A model generated the notes under the pieces. The model had not been told where the DNA came from, searched no databases, and worked only from the letters and a program-made list of their open reading frames with translations. From Acidimicrobiia bacterium (GTDB taxonomy: Bacteria > Actinomycetota > Acidimicrobiia > Acidimicrobiales > CAIXPF01), in NCBI GenBank assembly GCA_947476745.1, contig CANJRG010000007.1, forward strand, positions 62,001 through 126,000: DNA of 64,000 nucleotides, given 5' to 3'. This document shows positions 1 through 9,600 of this stretch, piece after piece (positions within the stretch are counted from its first letter, which is position 1; every line of letters begins with the position of its first letter). The position numbers were made by a program, and so were the translations under genes.

Positions 1-3000
1 CGTGGCACCGGCAGGAAAACTCACCCGGGTGGCGGCCTTCGCCACGAAATCGGTCCCCGCCGAGGCCGTTCCCGCCACGGTGCGTACCACGAAACTGCCC
101 GCCGCCGGTGCGGGTGCCGAGAACCGCACCGGCACCGCGACCCGCGTCGTCGCCCCGAACGGACCCTCGAGCACCCGCACATCACCCACCACCAGGGCCG
201 GCACCGGGGACCCCACCGACACGGTGGCCTCCGACGCGGCCACCGCACGGGCACCCCGATCGTCGGTGACGGTCAGCGTCACCAGGTAGGTACCCGCCCG
301 GGCGTAGGTGTGCTCCGTCATCGGGCCGCTCGCCGTCGTGGCGTCCCCGAAGTTCCACATCACCCCGGCGAGGACGCCATCGGGGTCGCTCGACGAGGAA
401 CCGTCGAAACGCACCGACAACGGCGACCCGGAGACTGCCGAGCGCTGCAACCGGGCCACCGGCGGGCGGTTGGCACTGGTTCCGTCCCGCGGGCTCTCCG
501 GCGGACCCTCCCCCACCGGTGCCATGGTGGAACGGGTGAGGAACAGTTTGTCGAGCAGCAGGCCGTCCTTGGCCAGCCAGACGTCGATGGTGTGCTCGCC
601 CGGGGTGGGCACCACCAGGCTGGCCGCCCGGCCGTCGAGGGTGCTGCGGGTCCAGCCGAAAGTCACCCCGGCCGGGCGACTGATCCGATCCGAACCGGCG
701 AGCGGCTGACCGTCGAGGCCCACGTGCACCACGTTGGCGTTGGCGTCGGGCGCCCGCAGCCGCAGCCACACCCGATAGATACCGGGCGCACTGAAGCGCA
801 CCCGGTAGTGCAACGATGCCGTACCGTTCGGTACGGTTACGGCGTTGAGCCCCCGGTCGGGCAGCGCGGCCATCACCACCCCGCCTGCGGCCCCCGCCGA
901 GGCGACCGGCGACCAGGTGTGCACCGAGGAGCCCACTTCGGAGGCATGGAAGTGCTCGGCCTCGATGGACAACGAACCGCCGAGCTCGACGAAGACGTCC
1001 GTCCCGGCCGGACGCGGACCCCCGTCCCAGGACCCCGCCGCCACCTCGGCCCCGTTACGGGTCGAGACCGACACCACCGAGCCCGACACCGACGTACCTG
1101 TTGGTACCACGTCAGTACCAGTGGGTATGGTCACATCGACGGTCTCGACGTAGATCTGGAGGTGACGGACCACGTCGGCCGGGCCGGGCAGGGAGACCCG
1201 GACGGTCCCCGCGGCGAACAGCCATGGCTCGAAATCGGCCGCCGGGACGAACTGGCGGGCCAGACCGGAGGCCACGGCCGCACCGAGCTCGTCGACCTCC
1301 ACCACCCGCAACGACCCCGGATCGAACCGACCGGTACGGCCGACGGCCGCCAGCGCGGCCGACACGTCCACCCCGACCTCGACCCGTCGGGTCCCCACCG
1401 AGGGCGCTCCCGCCGGGACGACCACGTTCAACCGCAGCCGGTGCGACGGCTCCAGCCACGGCGAGGCCACCTCGCGCACCCCCAGGTTCTCGTGGACGAC
1501 CACGTTGTTGTGGTTCCAGCCGATGGTGAACACGTCGAGATCGCCGTCTCCGTCGAGATCGGCGAGCTGCATACCGTCGTGGTACTCCTCGTCCCGGCTG
1601 ATCACGTGCGACGCCCACTGCCCGCCGCGTCCGTCAAGGTTCTCGAGTACTAGGCCGGTGCCGTGGCCGGCGTCGGCAACATCGTGCTCGCCCACCACCG
1701 CGTCGAGGTCGCCGTCACCGTCGAGATCGGCCACGTCGAGGCTGAGCAACGGATACGGACCGCCCGAGGCCATCACGTGACGGGCCCACAGGCCCGCAGG
1801 GTCGGCCGGCTGTTCGAACCAGGCCACCGTGTTCGCCGGGTCGTTCTCGTGGGTCACCACCGCGTCGAGGCGGCCGTCGCCGTTGATGTCGGCAGGCACC
1901 ACCCGATCGGGCAGCGCCACCGACCCCGGGTTGGCGGCCTCACGACAGCAGGCGGTCGGCGTGTGGAGATCGACGCGGACCCAACGGTCCTCCCCGTCGT
2001 TGCGGAGCCACAGGTGGCCCTCGAGCAGGTCGAGGTCGCCGTCACGGTCGACGTCGGCGAAGGCGATCTGCTCGCCCTGGGAAACTGGGCTCGGACTGTC
2101 GAGCTGCCAGGTGGCCGCCAACGGGTGCGCCGGGACGACAAGGCGGTTCAAGCCGGCGGCCGCCTCGTGCCAGGACAGCCACACCTCGAGCGGACCGCCG
2201 GGCCGGGTCCGGGCGATCGCCACGCCCTGCAGGAACCGGGCATCGGGTGAGGCCGGCGCGATGGCGGTGGACACCACGAAGTGGCCGCCGCCGTCGTTCG
2301 CAGCCCAGGCGAACCGGTGGCCGTCGCCGCCGCTACCGGCCCCCTGGGTGCCGAACAGGTCGAGGTCGCCGTCGCCGTCGAAGTCGGCCACAGCGACGAC
2401 ATCGGTGAGCAGACCGCCCACAACGTGAGCCGGCCACGGCACACGCAACGAACCGGGGTTCTCGTACCACTGGGCGCCGGTGACCAGATCCGGGTCACCG
2501 TCACCGTCGAGATCGCCGTGGCGGACGAACAGCGACTGGCCCGATCGGGCGCCGACCACCCGGCGGGCCCAATGGTCCAGCGGCCGGGGCCGCAGCAGGT
2601 TGCGATAGACGGCGATGCCCGGCGAACCGTCGTCGAACGGCTTGCTCACCACATCGAGGTCGCCGTCGGCATCGACATCGACCAGCCTCGACTCGTGGTT
2701 GTCGACGCCCTCGGAGAACCGCTCGACGGTGAAACCACCCGCCCCGTCCCCGAGCAGGACCACCGCTCGGGCCGCGCCCGGCGCGCCGAGGGCCATCTCG
2801 GCGGCGAAGAGGTCGAGGTTGCCGTCGAGATCGACGTCGCCGACGTCGAGGCTGTGGCCATGACGCCACGGACCCGGCAGTTCCGCGGCGAGCAGGCTGG
2901 TGCCCACCCACGCCGAGCCCGACCTTCGGTACATCGTCAAACCGGCGTCGCCGTCGCCTGAGGACGTGACGATCTCGGGGTGACCGCCGGGCACGAACTG

Positions 3001-3855
3001 GCCGACGGCGACCCGGCCCATGGTGAAGCCGGGGTCGAACGCCTCGAAGGACCACCCGGTGTCCGTTCTCCGGATCCAGCCGCCGGTGAGCACGATGTCG
3101 TCACGGCCGTCGACGTCGACGTCGCCGATCGTCAAACCCTCGCCGCGGGTGCTGCCGTCGTACACCCGGGTGACCGGCCATGGAACCACCGTCGGATCGG
3201 CCGGCACCGTCGCTACGAATACGTCATCGATCCGCTTGGTGGGACCGCCCTGGTTCCAGAACGCCAGCTCGAGGCGACCGTCGCCGTCGAAATCGCCGAA
3301 TCCGAGGTCGTGGTGCTGCGGCTCAGCGGTGACGATGATCTCCAGCCGGGGCCACGGTGCACCCCAACCGGTCGGGCCCGGGTTCCGCCACCACCACACC
3401 GATCTCGACGTGTGATCGCCGGCCAGCACCAGGTCGAGGTAGCCGTCACCGTCGACGTCGGCCGCGGTGCCACCGGCGTCGAGCGGCAAGGACGCCGGGT
3501 CCACCACCGACATCTGCCAACCGGACTCGCCGAATCGGTACCACGCCACGGCGTTCGTACCGCCACGGGCCCCGATCATGAACTCGCCGCGCCCGTCGCC
3601 GTCGAAGTCACCGTCGACGAGCGTCGTCTGGTCGGACGAACCCGGTGGCAGGGGCAGCTCGCCCGACGCGGCGTCGAGCCGTACCCAGGCCAACCGAGCC
3701 GACGACGCAGGCACCGCCACCACCGAGGCGACCGGCCCGGGGGCCGAGACGGGGAGCGAACCGACGCCGGCCGGGTCCACGACCAATGCGGCCAGGCACG
3801 CCCCGGCGGCGAACAGTGCCATCCCCACACCGTGACGAAGCCTGACCGAGCGCAC
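1..3855 (-). CDS. Secreted multidomain FG-GAP/VCBS repeat protein with CBM6-like, PKD and Calx-beta domains (C-terminus beyond window)
   Basis: This open frame reads without a stop from a GTG at 3855 to base 1, so at least 1285 residues are present and the C-terminus lies outside. Residues 1-35 look like a signal peptide (basic start, then a hydrophobic Ala/Leu/Val stretch). From about residue 80 to 770 there are roughly twelve calcium-binding motifs of the DxDGDGxxD type (for example near 3610, 3285, 2375 and 1555), typical of FG-GAP/VCBS beta-propellers. A segment beginning SIEAEHF (about residues 960-1100) resembles a CBM6-type carbohydrate-binding module. A PKD domain follows (about 1128-1205), then the start of a Calx-beta domain (from about 1220). 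It is likely exported and Ca-dependent, perhaps surface adhesion or polysaccharide binding; no catalytic domain is visible. An in-frame GTG six codons upstream is an alternative start. Confidence 0.85.
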   Translation of the reverse strand, partial: MRSVRLRHGVGMALFAAGACLAALVVDPAGVGSLPVSAPGPVASVVAVPASSARLAWVRLDAASGELPLPPGSSDQTTLVDGDFDGDGRGEFMIGARGGTNAVAWYRFGESGWQMSVVDPASLPLDAGGTAADVDGDGYLDLVLAGDHTSRSVWWWRNPGPTGWGAPWPRLEIIVTAEPQHHDLGFGDFDGDGRLELAFWNQGGPTKRIDDVFVATVPADPTVVPWPVTRVYDGSTRGEGLTIGDVDVDGRDDIVLTGGWIRRTDTGWSFEAFDPGFTMGRVAVGQFVPGGHPEIVTSSGDGDAGLTMYRRSGSAWVGTSLLAAELPGPWRHGHSLDVGDVDLDGNLDLFAAEMALGAPGAARAVVLLGDGAGGFTVERFSEGVDNHESRLVDVDADGDLDVVSKPFDDGSPGIAVYRNLLRPRPLDHWARRVVGARSGQSLFVRHGDLDGDGDPDLVTGAQWYENPGSLRVPWPAHVVGGLLTDVVAVADFDGDGDLDLFGTQGAGSGGDGHRFAWAANDGGGHFVVSTAIAPASPDARFLQGVAIARTRPGGPLEVWLSWHEAAAGLNRLVVPAHPLAATWQLDSPSPVSQGEQIAFADVDRDGDLDLLEGHLWLRNDGEDRWVRVDLHTPTACCREAANPGSVALPDRVVPADINGDGRLDAVVTHENDPANTVAWFEQPADPAGLWARHVMASGGPYPLLSLDVADLDGDGDLDAVVGEHDVADAGHGTGLVLENLDGRGGQWASHVISRDEEYHDGMQLADLDGDGDLDVFTIGWNHNNVVVHENLGVREVASPWLEPSHRLRLNVVVPAGAPSVGTRRVEVGVDVSAALAAVGRTGRFDPGSLRVVEVDELGAAVASGLARQFVPAADFEPWLFAAGTVRVSLPGPADVVRHLQIYVETVDVTIPTGTDVVPTGTSVSGSVVSVSTRNGAEVAAGSWDGGPRPAGTDVFVELGGSLSIEAEHFHASEVGSSVHTWSPVASAGAAGGVVMAALPDRGLNAVTVPNGTASLHYRVRFSAPGIYRVWLRLRAPDANANVVHVGLDGQPLAGSDRISRPAGVTFGWTRSTLDGRAASLVVPTPGEHTIDVWLAKDGLLLDKLFLTRSTMAPVGEGPPESPRDGTSANRPPVARLQRSAVSGSPLSVRFDGSSSSDPDGVLAGVMWNFGDATTASGPMTEHTYARAGTYLVTLTVTDDRGARAVAASEATVSVGSPVPALVVGDVRVLEGPFGATTRVAVPVRFSAPAPAAGSFVVRTVAGTASAGTDFVAKAATRVSFPAGAT

Positions 3856-3876
3856 CCGCCATCCCCCCACTCGAGC

Positions 3877-3893
3877 CTGCCCGCGTCGGGCAG
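3877..3893. terminator. Perfect 7-bp hairpin between two minus-strand genes
   Basis: CTGCCCG, a 3-base loop, then CGGGCAG. It lies after the stop of the GDT1-type gene and just upstream of the FG-GAP gene. No T-run follows, so it may be a weak terminator or an operator. Confidence 0.35.
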
Positions 3894-3976
3894 CTCTCAC
3901 AGAGTGGCTGAACGACCGCTGCTCTGAGGTGGATGGGGCGCGGGTCCGCCGAGACAGCGGGGGCGCTCGGTGGGAA

Positions 3977-4543
3977 CTACAGGGCCTCGACCAGCATCAC
4001 GGCACCGAAGGCGAAGAAGGCCAGCGCGGCACCGATGCGAATGGCCCGCCCCGGCAGACGGGCACCGAGCACCCGGCCCACCACGATGGCCAGAGCGTCC
4101 GCCGCCACCATCCCCAGCGTCGAGCCCAGCCAGGTGCCGAACCAGCCATGATCGGCCGCCAGGGTGACCGTCGCCAGCATCGTCTTGTCGCCGAGCTCGG
4201 CCAGGAAGAAGACCGCTCCGACGCTGAGCACCGCATAGCGGGCCGGCCGGACCGCACGTTTTTGCTCCTCCTCGCTCAAGCGATCCCCCCGTAGGGTCCA
4301 CACCCCGAACGCCAGGAAGGCCACCGCGGCCACCGCCGAGATCGCCCGGGTCGGCAACGCCGCCCCCAACGCGGCGCCGAGCCCCACCGACAGGGCGTGC
4401 ACGATCGCCGTGGCCACGCCAATACCGGTTAGTACGGTCAGCGGCGGGTACCGGGTGGCGAAGGCCAGGGCCATCAGCTGGCTCTTGTCGCCCAACTCGG
4501 CCACGAAGATGACGGCGAAACTCAGCAGGAAGGCAGCGAACAC
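3977..4543 (-). CDS. GDT1/TMEM165 (UPF0016) family cation exporter
   Basis: A 188-residue membrane protein, mostly hydrophobic, built as two halves of about three helices each. Each half carries the family signature E-x-G-D-K-(S/T): AELGDKS near residue 15 and AELGDKT near residue 115. Family members exchange Mn2+ or Ca2+ for protons and protect against manganese excess or serve metalation of secreted enzymes. The GTG start is preceded by GAGGAG at a good distance. The gene stands alone, divergently placed from nothing obvious, with a short GC hairpin in its leader. No yybP-ykoY (Mn2+) riboswitch consensus could be recognised upstream. Family assignment is firm; the transported ion is inferred. 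Confidence 0.9.
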   Translation of the reverse strand: MFAAFLLSFAVIFVAELGDKSQLMALAFATRYPPLTVLTGIGVATAIVHALSVGLGAALGAALPTRAISAVAAVAFLAFGVWTLRGDRLSEEEQKRAVRPARYAVLSVGAVFFLAELGDKTMLATVTLAADHGWFGTWLGSTLGMVAADALAIVVGRVLGARLPGRAIRIGAALAFFAFGAVMLVEAL

Positions 4544-4563
4544 GCCGTGCTCCTCAGATGGGC

Positions 4564-4582
4564 GGGGAGGTACAGTCTCCCC
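4564..4582 (-). promoter_or_regulatory. Leader hairpin ahead of the GDT1-type gene
   Basis: GGGGAG, a 7-base loop, then CTCCCC, ending about 20 bases before the GTG start and just upstream of the ribosome-binding GAGGAG. It could influence translation; function is unknown. Confidence 0.3.
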
Positions 4583-4597
4583 GAGCGGCCCCCTGGC

Positions 4598-4990
4598 TCA
4601 CAATGTGCCGGAGCGACGACACAGCACGGGGAACAGTCGATGGCCCAGCGGCGCACCGACCCGCAGCTCGTCGTCCAGAACCGGGAACTGCGGCGAGGTC
4701 CGCCACACCGGGAGCGCCGCGCACGGTCAGCATGTGGACGAACACGGTGTCACCGGGCTCGAGCGCCCAGCGCAGGATCCGGAACCGGCCGGGATCAGCA
4801 TCGATGTCGGGTAGCTCGGCCAGCGCACCCTCGGGGAACCAACGGACCTACTGGTCGAGGAAGGTCTGCAGCAGGTCCTGGTGCCACGGGGTGCGCTGAC
4901 GGGTGCCGCCTCGATCGCCTCACAGGCCGGCGCCTCGTCGCCCGGCCCGGAGGCGCCGCGCACCCAGACCGCCCGGTCCTCGGCAAAGAC
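4598..4990 (-). pseudogene. Degenerate phytanoyl-CoA dioxygenase (PhyH) family gene
   Basis: Pieces of a PhyH-type Fe(II)/2-oxoglutarate oxygenase are readable in order but in different frames: VFAEDRAVW (about 4985), a TPWHQD iron-ligand segment (about 4885), then WFPEGALAELPDIDADPGRF, LEPGDTVFVHMLTVRGAPG, and after a frame change WRTSPQFPVLDDELRVGAPL to a TGA at 4600-4598. A TAG stop interrupts the copy between the HQD piece and the WFPEG piece. Family members are usually near 280 residues; this relic spans under 400 bases, so internal deletions removed much of the core. It ends against the stop of the ABC exporter. The fragment matches are from memory of family motifs. Confidence 0.65.
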
Positions 4991-5000
4991 TCCTCGACCC

Positions 5001-8000
5001 TCAGCCCTCGGCCTCCCCCGTGGTCGCCCGGGTGTCGGAAGATCCCACCGCCCACAGCCGAGCGTAGAGGCCCCCCGCCGCAAGCAACCCCTCATGGGAA
5101 CCGACCTCGGCAACCCGGCCCTCGTCGAGCACCACGATGCGATCGGCCCGCCGGGCGGTGGCAAGACGGTGTGCGACCAGCACCGTGGTCCGGCCCGCGG
5201 CCAGCTCGTCCATGGCCGCACGGACCTGCGCCTCGGCCCGCAGGTCCAAGTTGGCGGTCGCCTCGTCGAGCAGCAGGATGGCGGGTGCCACCAACTGGGC
5301 CCGGGCCAGGGCGATGAGCTGCCGCTGCCCGGCCGACAGCGCCCGGCCACGCTCGCTCACCGCAGTGCGGTACCCGTGCGGCAGGCCGGCGACGAACCCG
5401 TGGGCCCCGACCGCCCGGGCCGCCGCCTCGACCTCGGCATCGGAGGCGTCGGGCCGGCCGTAGGCGATGTTGTCCCGCACCGACCCGGAGAACAGGAAGG
5501 GCTCCTGGGGGACCACCCCGAGCTGCGAACGGTACCGACCCAACTCGAGCTGCCGCAGGTCGACGCCGTCAACCAGAACCCGGCCTTCGGTCGGATCGTG
5601 GAACCGGGCGATCAGCCGGACCAGGGTCGACTTCCCGGCACCGGTTGCGCCCACCACCGCCACCGTCTCCCCGGCCCCGATGGTCAGCTCCACCGAGCGC
5701 AACGCCGGAAGGGCCGTGGGTCCGTACGCGAACCCGACCCCCTCGAAGCGGATCTCGCCGCGCACCGTGCCCGGATCGACCGGGTCCCGCGGCGCCGGGG
5801 TCGCCGAGGCGGTGGTCAGCAGCTCGGTGATCTTCACCGTCGACGACGCCGCCTGCTGCCAGGTGTCGAACACCAACGACAGCTGCTGGATCGGCGAGAA
5901 GAACAGGTTCAGGTACAGCAGGAAGGCCACCACCGTGGCCGCGGTCACCGCACCGGCCGCCACCATCGCTCGGCCCTCGGCCAGCACGGCGATCGCCGCG
6001 AGATCGGCGAACAGGCCGATACCGGGGAAATACCACGACAACAGGCGTTGTGAACGCAGCCGGGCGACCCGGTACCGCTCGCTCAGCGCACCGAACCGGA
6101 CGCTGCTGCGGCCCTGGGCCACGTTCGCCTGTGCCACCCGCACGCCGGAGAGGTTCTCCTGCAGGTCGGCGTTGACCGAGGCGATGGCCTCGCGGCTGGC
6201 GTGGTAGGCCGCCGCCGAACGCCACCGGTACCACGCCGTCGCCACCACCAGCAGCGGCAGCACCGACCCCGCCGCCAAGGCCAGCGGCGGAGACAGCACC
6301 ACCAGGAAGACCGCCACCCCCACACAGGTCGCCGCCCCCACCACCGCGGTGACCAGACCGGTCTGCACCAGCTGCGACAACGCCTCGACGTCGCTGGTCA
6401 TCCGGGTCATGATCCGGCCATCCATCTCGTTGTCGAAGTAGTCGAGCGACATCCGTTGCAGATGGGCGAAGATCCGCACCCGCAGGGTCAGCAGCATGGC
6501 CTCAGCCGTGCGTCCGGTGAGCAGTGCACCGGCCAGGGTCACACCCCAATCCACCGCGGTCACCACGGCGAACAACGCCGTCGTGGCCCACAGCACAGGC
6601 GGATCCCCGGCCCGCACCCCGCCGTCGATGCCGTGGCGGATCAGCAACGGCCCCACCACCCGGAGCACGGCATCGACGGCGACGAGCGCCACCCCGAAAC
6701 CCAACACGACCCGCCACGGACGCACGAAGCGCCACAGACGGAACGGCTCCGGCGGCTCGGCGGCAGCCGCAACGACGTCGACGCCGGACCGGTCCGTCGC
6801 CGGCGGCAACGTCGCCAGGGCTGCCAGCAACTGCGGGGTGGCGGCCAGATCGGCACCCCATCCGCCGCCACCGCCGCCACCGCCGCCACCGACCCCGGCC
6901 GTCGCTGTCGCTGCGGTTGCGGCCGCGCCGGATGCAGCCAAACCCGCCGTCGCGACGCCACCGGGAGCGTCGGACCCCGACCTACCGGTCCCGTGGGCAC
7001 CAGCCCCGAACGTCGCCGGGTCCGGCCACGCAGACGCCGTCAGACCGGGCCCGACAGTCGCCGCGAACCCGACCGCCCCAGACCCGGTCGCGTCGGCATC
7101 GAGGCCGAGCAGCTCGCGGTAGGTGCTGTTGCGGGCCAGCAACGCCTCGTGGGTGCCCTCATCGACCACCCGGCCGGCGTCGACCACCACGATGCGGTCG
7201 GCCAGTCGCACCGTCGACACCCGGTGGGCCACGAGGATGGTCGTGCGGCCCGCCAGCACCGCCGAAAGGGCGGCGTGGATCGATTCCTCGGTGGCGGCAT
7301 CGACCGCCGAGGTGGCGGCGTCGAGCACCAGCACCGCCGGGTCGCTCAACACGGCGCGGGCCAGGGCGATCCGTTGCCGCTGCCCGCCCGAAAGGGTAAG
7401 GCCCCGCTCGCCCACCATCGTGCGGTAGCCGTCGGGCAACGCCTCGATGAACGAGGCCGCACCAGCGACGGCGGCCGCGGCACACACCTCGGCCTCGGTG
7501 GCGTCGGGCCGTCCGTAGGCGATGTTGGCGGCGATCGTGTCGGAGAACAGGAACGCCTCCTCGAAGGCCACACCCACCACCCGGCGCAACGAGTCCAGCG
7601 TCACGTCGCGCACGTCGATGCCGTCGACGGTCACCCGGCCGGCCGACACGTCGTAGAACCGGGGCAGCAGCGCGGTCACCGTCGACTTGCCGGACCCGCT
7701 CGCCCCGACCAGCGCCACCACCTCACCGGGCGCGATACGCAACTCGAAGCCGTCGAGCACCGGACGGGACCGCTCGTAGCCGAAGGAGACCCCCTCGAAG
7801 GCGACCTCGCCACGTACCGGCCCCAGCGGTCCGGCCCCTGGGGCATCGAGCACCTCGGCATTGGCGTCGAGGATGTCGAGCACCCGGGCCGCACCGGCGC
7901 GGGCCTGTTCCGCCGAAGCGATCACCGCGGCGCTGAAGCGCATCGGGGCGACCAACTGCACCAGGTAGGACACGAAGGCCAGGAAGGTGCCCAGGCTCAA

Positions 8001-8819
8001 CTGGCCCCGCAACGCCAGCCAACCGCCGAGCGCCAGAACCGCGACCTGGGCGAAGGACGGCACTGCCGCCAGCGCCGCAGTGGCCTTGCTCTGCACCCGC
8101 AACAACCGCACCCGAGAGGCGTAGAGCCGTTCGGCCGCAGCGCCGAGCCGGGCGACCTCGCGTTGCTCGGCACCGAAGCCCTTGACGATACGGACCCCGC
8201 TGACCGCCTCCTCGACGACCCCCGCCACCTCGGCCGCGTGCTGCTGCGCGTCCCAGGTGGCCGGGAACACCGTGCGACGCAGCCGAAAGGACAGGTAGCC
8301 GATCACCGGCAGGGCCACCGCCACCACCGCAGTCAACGGCGGCGACAGCCAAAGCATCGCCGCCAACGCCACCACGAAGAGCACCACATTGCCGACCAGC
8401 AACGGGATGGTCGACAGCAGCTGTTGGATCAACCCGAGGTCGCTGGAGGAGCGCGACACCAGCTGCCCGGTACGCAGCTGGTCGTGGCCGGCGAAGTCGA
8501 GCCGCATCAAACGGTCGAAGATGGCGGTGCGCAAACGGTGCTGAACCGCGAATGCGACCCGGCCGCCGTACCAGCGGCGGACCACCGCAAAGCCGAAGGT
8601 GACCAACGCCACCCCGCCCAGCGCAGCCAGCCACGGCGCGGCCGGACGCCGGCCGGCGATGATCACCTCGTCGATGATGACCTTCTGCACCAGCGGGCCG
8701 AGGCCGTTGGCCATCTGACCGACCACCGCGGCGCCGAGTGCCAGCCCGACATCGCGACGCGAGCCCCGGGAGAACGGCCACAGACGTCGCAGCGCGCCAC
8801 CGGTCGGTGCAGGGTCCAT
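5001..8819 (-). CDS. Fused two-half ABC exporter with one degenerate and one canonical ATPase site (Rv0194-like)
   Basis: A 1272-residue protein arranged TMD-NBD-linker-TMD-NBD. NBD1 has Walker A GASGSGKST (about residue 370), signature LSGGQ (about 473) and a Walker B where the catalytic Glu is Ala (LVLDAATSAVD, about 495). NBD2 has Walker A GATGAGKST (about 1055), a variant signature LSAGQ (about 1163) and an intact Walker B LLLDEAT (about 1185). The halves are joined by a Gly/Ala-rich linker containing a run of ten glycines (about 6862-6894). One-dead-site asymmetry is known from heterodimeric type IV exporters, and mycobacterial Rv0194 is a comparable fusion linked to multidrug efflux. 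Start chosen at the ATG at 8819, because the longer frame runs into the FMN reductase gene. Substrate unknown. Confidence 0.88.
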   Translation of the reverse strand: MDPAPTGGALRRLWPFSRGSRRDVGLALGAAVVGQMANGLGPLVQKVIIDEVIIAGRRPAAPWLAALGGVALVTFGFAVVRRWYGGRVAFAVQHRLRTAIFDRLMRLDFAGHDQLRTGQLVSRSSSDLGLIQQLLSTIPLLVGNVVLFVVALAAMLWLSPPLTAVVAVALPVIGYLSFRLRRTVFPATWDAQQHAAEVAGVVEEAVSGVRIVKGFGAEQREVARLGAAAERLYASRVRLLRVQSKATAALAAVPSFAQVAVLALGGWLALRGQLSLGTFLAFVSYLVQLVAPMRFSAAVIASAEQARAGAARVLDILDANAEVLDAPGAGPLGPVRGEVAFEGVSFGYERSRPVLDGFELRIAPGEVVALVGASGSGKSTVTALLPRFYDVSAGRVTVDGIDVRDVTLDSLRRVVGVAFEEAFLFSDTIAANIAYGRPDATEAEVCAAAAVAGAASFIEALPDGYRTMVGERGLTLSGGQRQRIALARAVLSDPAVLVLDAATSAVDAATEESIHAALSAVLAGRTTILVAHRVSTVRLADRIVVVDAGRVVDEGTHEALLARNSTYRELLGLDADATGSGAVGFAATVGPGLTASAWPDPATFGAGAHGTGRSGSDAPGGVATAGLAASGAAATAATATAGVGGGGGGGGGGWGADLAATPQLLAALATLPPATDRSGVDVVAAAAEPPEPFRLWRFVRPWRVVLGFGVALVAVDAVLRVVGPLLIRHGIDGGVRAGDPPVLWATTALFAVVTAVDWGVTLAGALLTGRTAEAMLLTLRVRIFAHLQRMSLDYFDNEMDGRIMTRMTSDVEALSQLVQTGLVTAVVGAATCVGVAVFLVVLSPPLALAAGSVLPLLVVATAWYRWRSAAAYHASREAIASVNADLQENLSGVRVAQANVAQGRSSVRFGALSERYRVARLRSQRLLSWYFPGIGLFADLAAIAVLAEGRAMVAAGAVTAATVVAFLLYLNLFFSPIQQLSLVFDTWQQAASSTVKITELLTTASATPAPRDPVDPGTVRGEIRFEGVGFAYGPTALPALRSVELTIGAGETVAVVGATGAGKSTLVRLIARFHDPTEGRVLVDGVDLRQLELGRYRSQLGVVPQEPFLFSGSVRDNIAYGRPDASDAEVEAAARAVGAHGFVAGLPHGYRTAVSERGRALSAGQRQLIALARAQLVAPAILLLDEATANLDLRAEAQVRAAMDELAAGRTTVLVAHRLATARRADRIVVLDEGRVAEVGSHEGLLAAGGLYARLWAVGSSDTRATTGEAEG

Positions 8820-8960
8820 CGTCGGGCAACCTAGGCCGAGCCGTCCCGGCCGCCGCATTCGCCCCGGCCAAGAACCCGAGCCGGCGCGGGCCGGGTGGGT
8901 CCGCCGAGCCGCGGCCCGGCGCGCTGCGGCCCGGCGCGCCGGGTCGGTAGGGTGCCTTGC

Positions 8961-9521
8961 ATGACCATGCGCATTCTCGCCGTATCCGGCAGCATTCGAG
9001 CGGGTTCGTTCAATACCGCCCTGGCCCACGCCACCGCCGCCCTCGCCCCGGCCGACACCACCGTCGAGGTCGTCGACCTCATCCGCGAGCTGCCCCACTA
9101 CGACCCCGACCTCGACGTGGAGCCGCTGCCGGCCGCAGCCGAGGACCTGCGGCGCCGGTTCGCCGCGGCCGACGGCATCGTGCTGTTCGCTCCCGAGTAC
9201 AACTTCGGCCTGCCCGGCGGGTTCAAGAACCTCATCGACTGGGCCAGCCGCCCGTACGGCAAGCACTGCCTGGTCGGCAAGCCGGTGTCCGTCGTCGGCT
9301 CGAGCCCGAGCAGTGGTGGCGCAGCGCAGTCCGTGTCCTACCTGCGGACCGTGCTGCCGTTGCTGGGCGCGGAGCTGGTCGGCGACGAGGTCACCATCGG
9401 CAAGGTCAACACCCTGCTCGACCCCGAGACCGGCGCGCCCAGCGCCGAACTGGCCGCACAGATGGCCGCGATGATCGGTCTGCTGGCCTCGACGGCCGCG
9501 GCGAAGACCGAACTAGCCTGA
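8961..9521 (+). CDS. NADPH-dependent FMN reductase family flavoprotein
   Basis: A 186-residue flavodoxin-fold protein. The N-terminus has a beta strand followed by the phosphate-binding loop SGSIRAGSFN, and the middle has PEYNFGLPGGFKNLIDW, both typical of the FMN_red/ChrR/azoreductase group that reduces FMN, quinones, chromate or azo dyes with NAD(P)H. Two in-frame ATGs (8961 and 8967) are possible starts; the first is used. It is divergent from the ABC exporter across a 140-base gap. It is followed by cobT; no flavin gene is nearby, so a direct role in B12 synthesis (cob(II)alamin or flavin reduction) is possible but unproven. Confidence 0.88.
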   Translation: MTMRILAVSGSIRAGSFNTALAHATAALAPADTTVEVVDLIRELPHYDPDLDVEPLPAAAEDLRRRFAAADGIVLFAPEYNFGLPGGFKNLIDWASRPYGKHCLVGKPVSVVGSSPSSGGAAQSVSYLRTVLPLLGAELVGDEVTIGKVNTLLDPETGAPSAELAAQMAAMIGLLASTAAAKTELA

Positions 9522-9600
9522 CCCGGAGGGCCCGACCCCCGGCCCGGTCCCGGCACCAACCGGTCCCGGCAAGCCCCCGAAGACCTGGAGCAATGCGCCC

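Noticed and set aside
4544..4640. Mn2+ riboswitch (yybP-ykoY) upstream of the GDT1-type gene
   Set aside because: Only a simple GGGGAG/CTCCCC hairpin is present. The conserved riboswitch core could not be found.
9522..9600. Cobalamin riboswitch ahead of cobT
   Set aside because: The gap is under 80 bases, too short, and no B12-box sequence was recognised.
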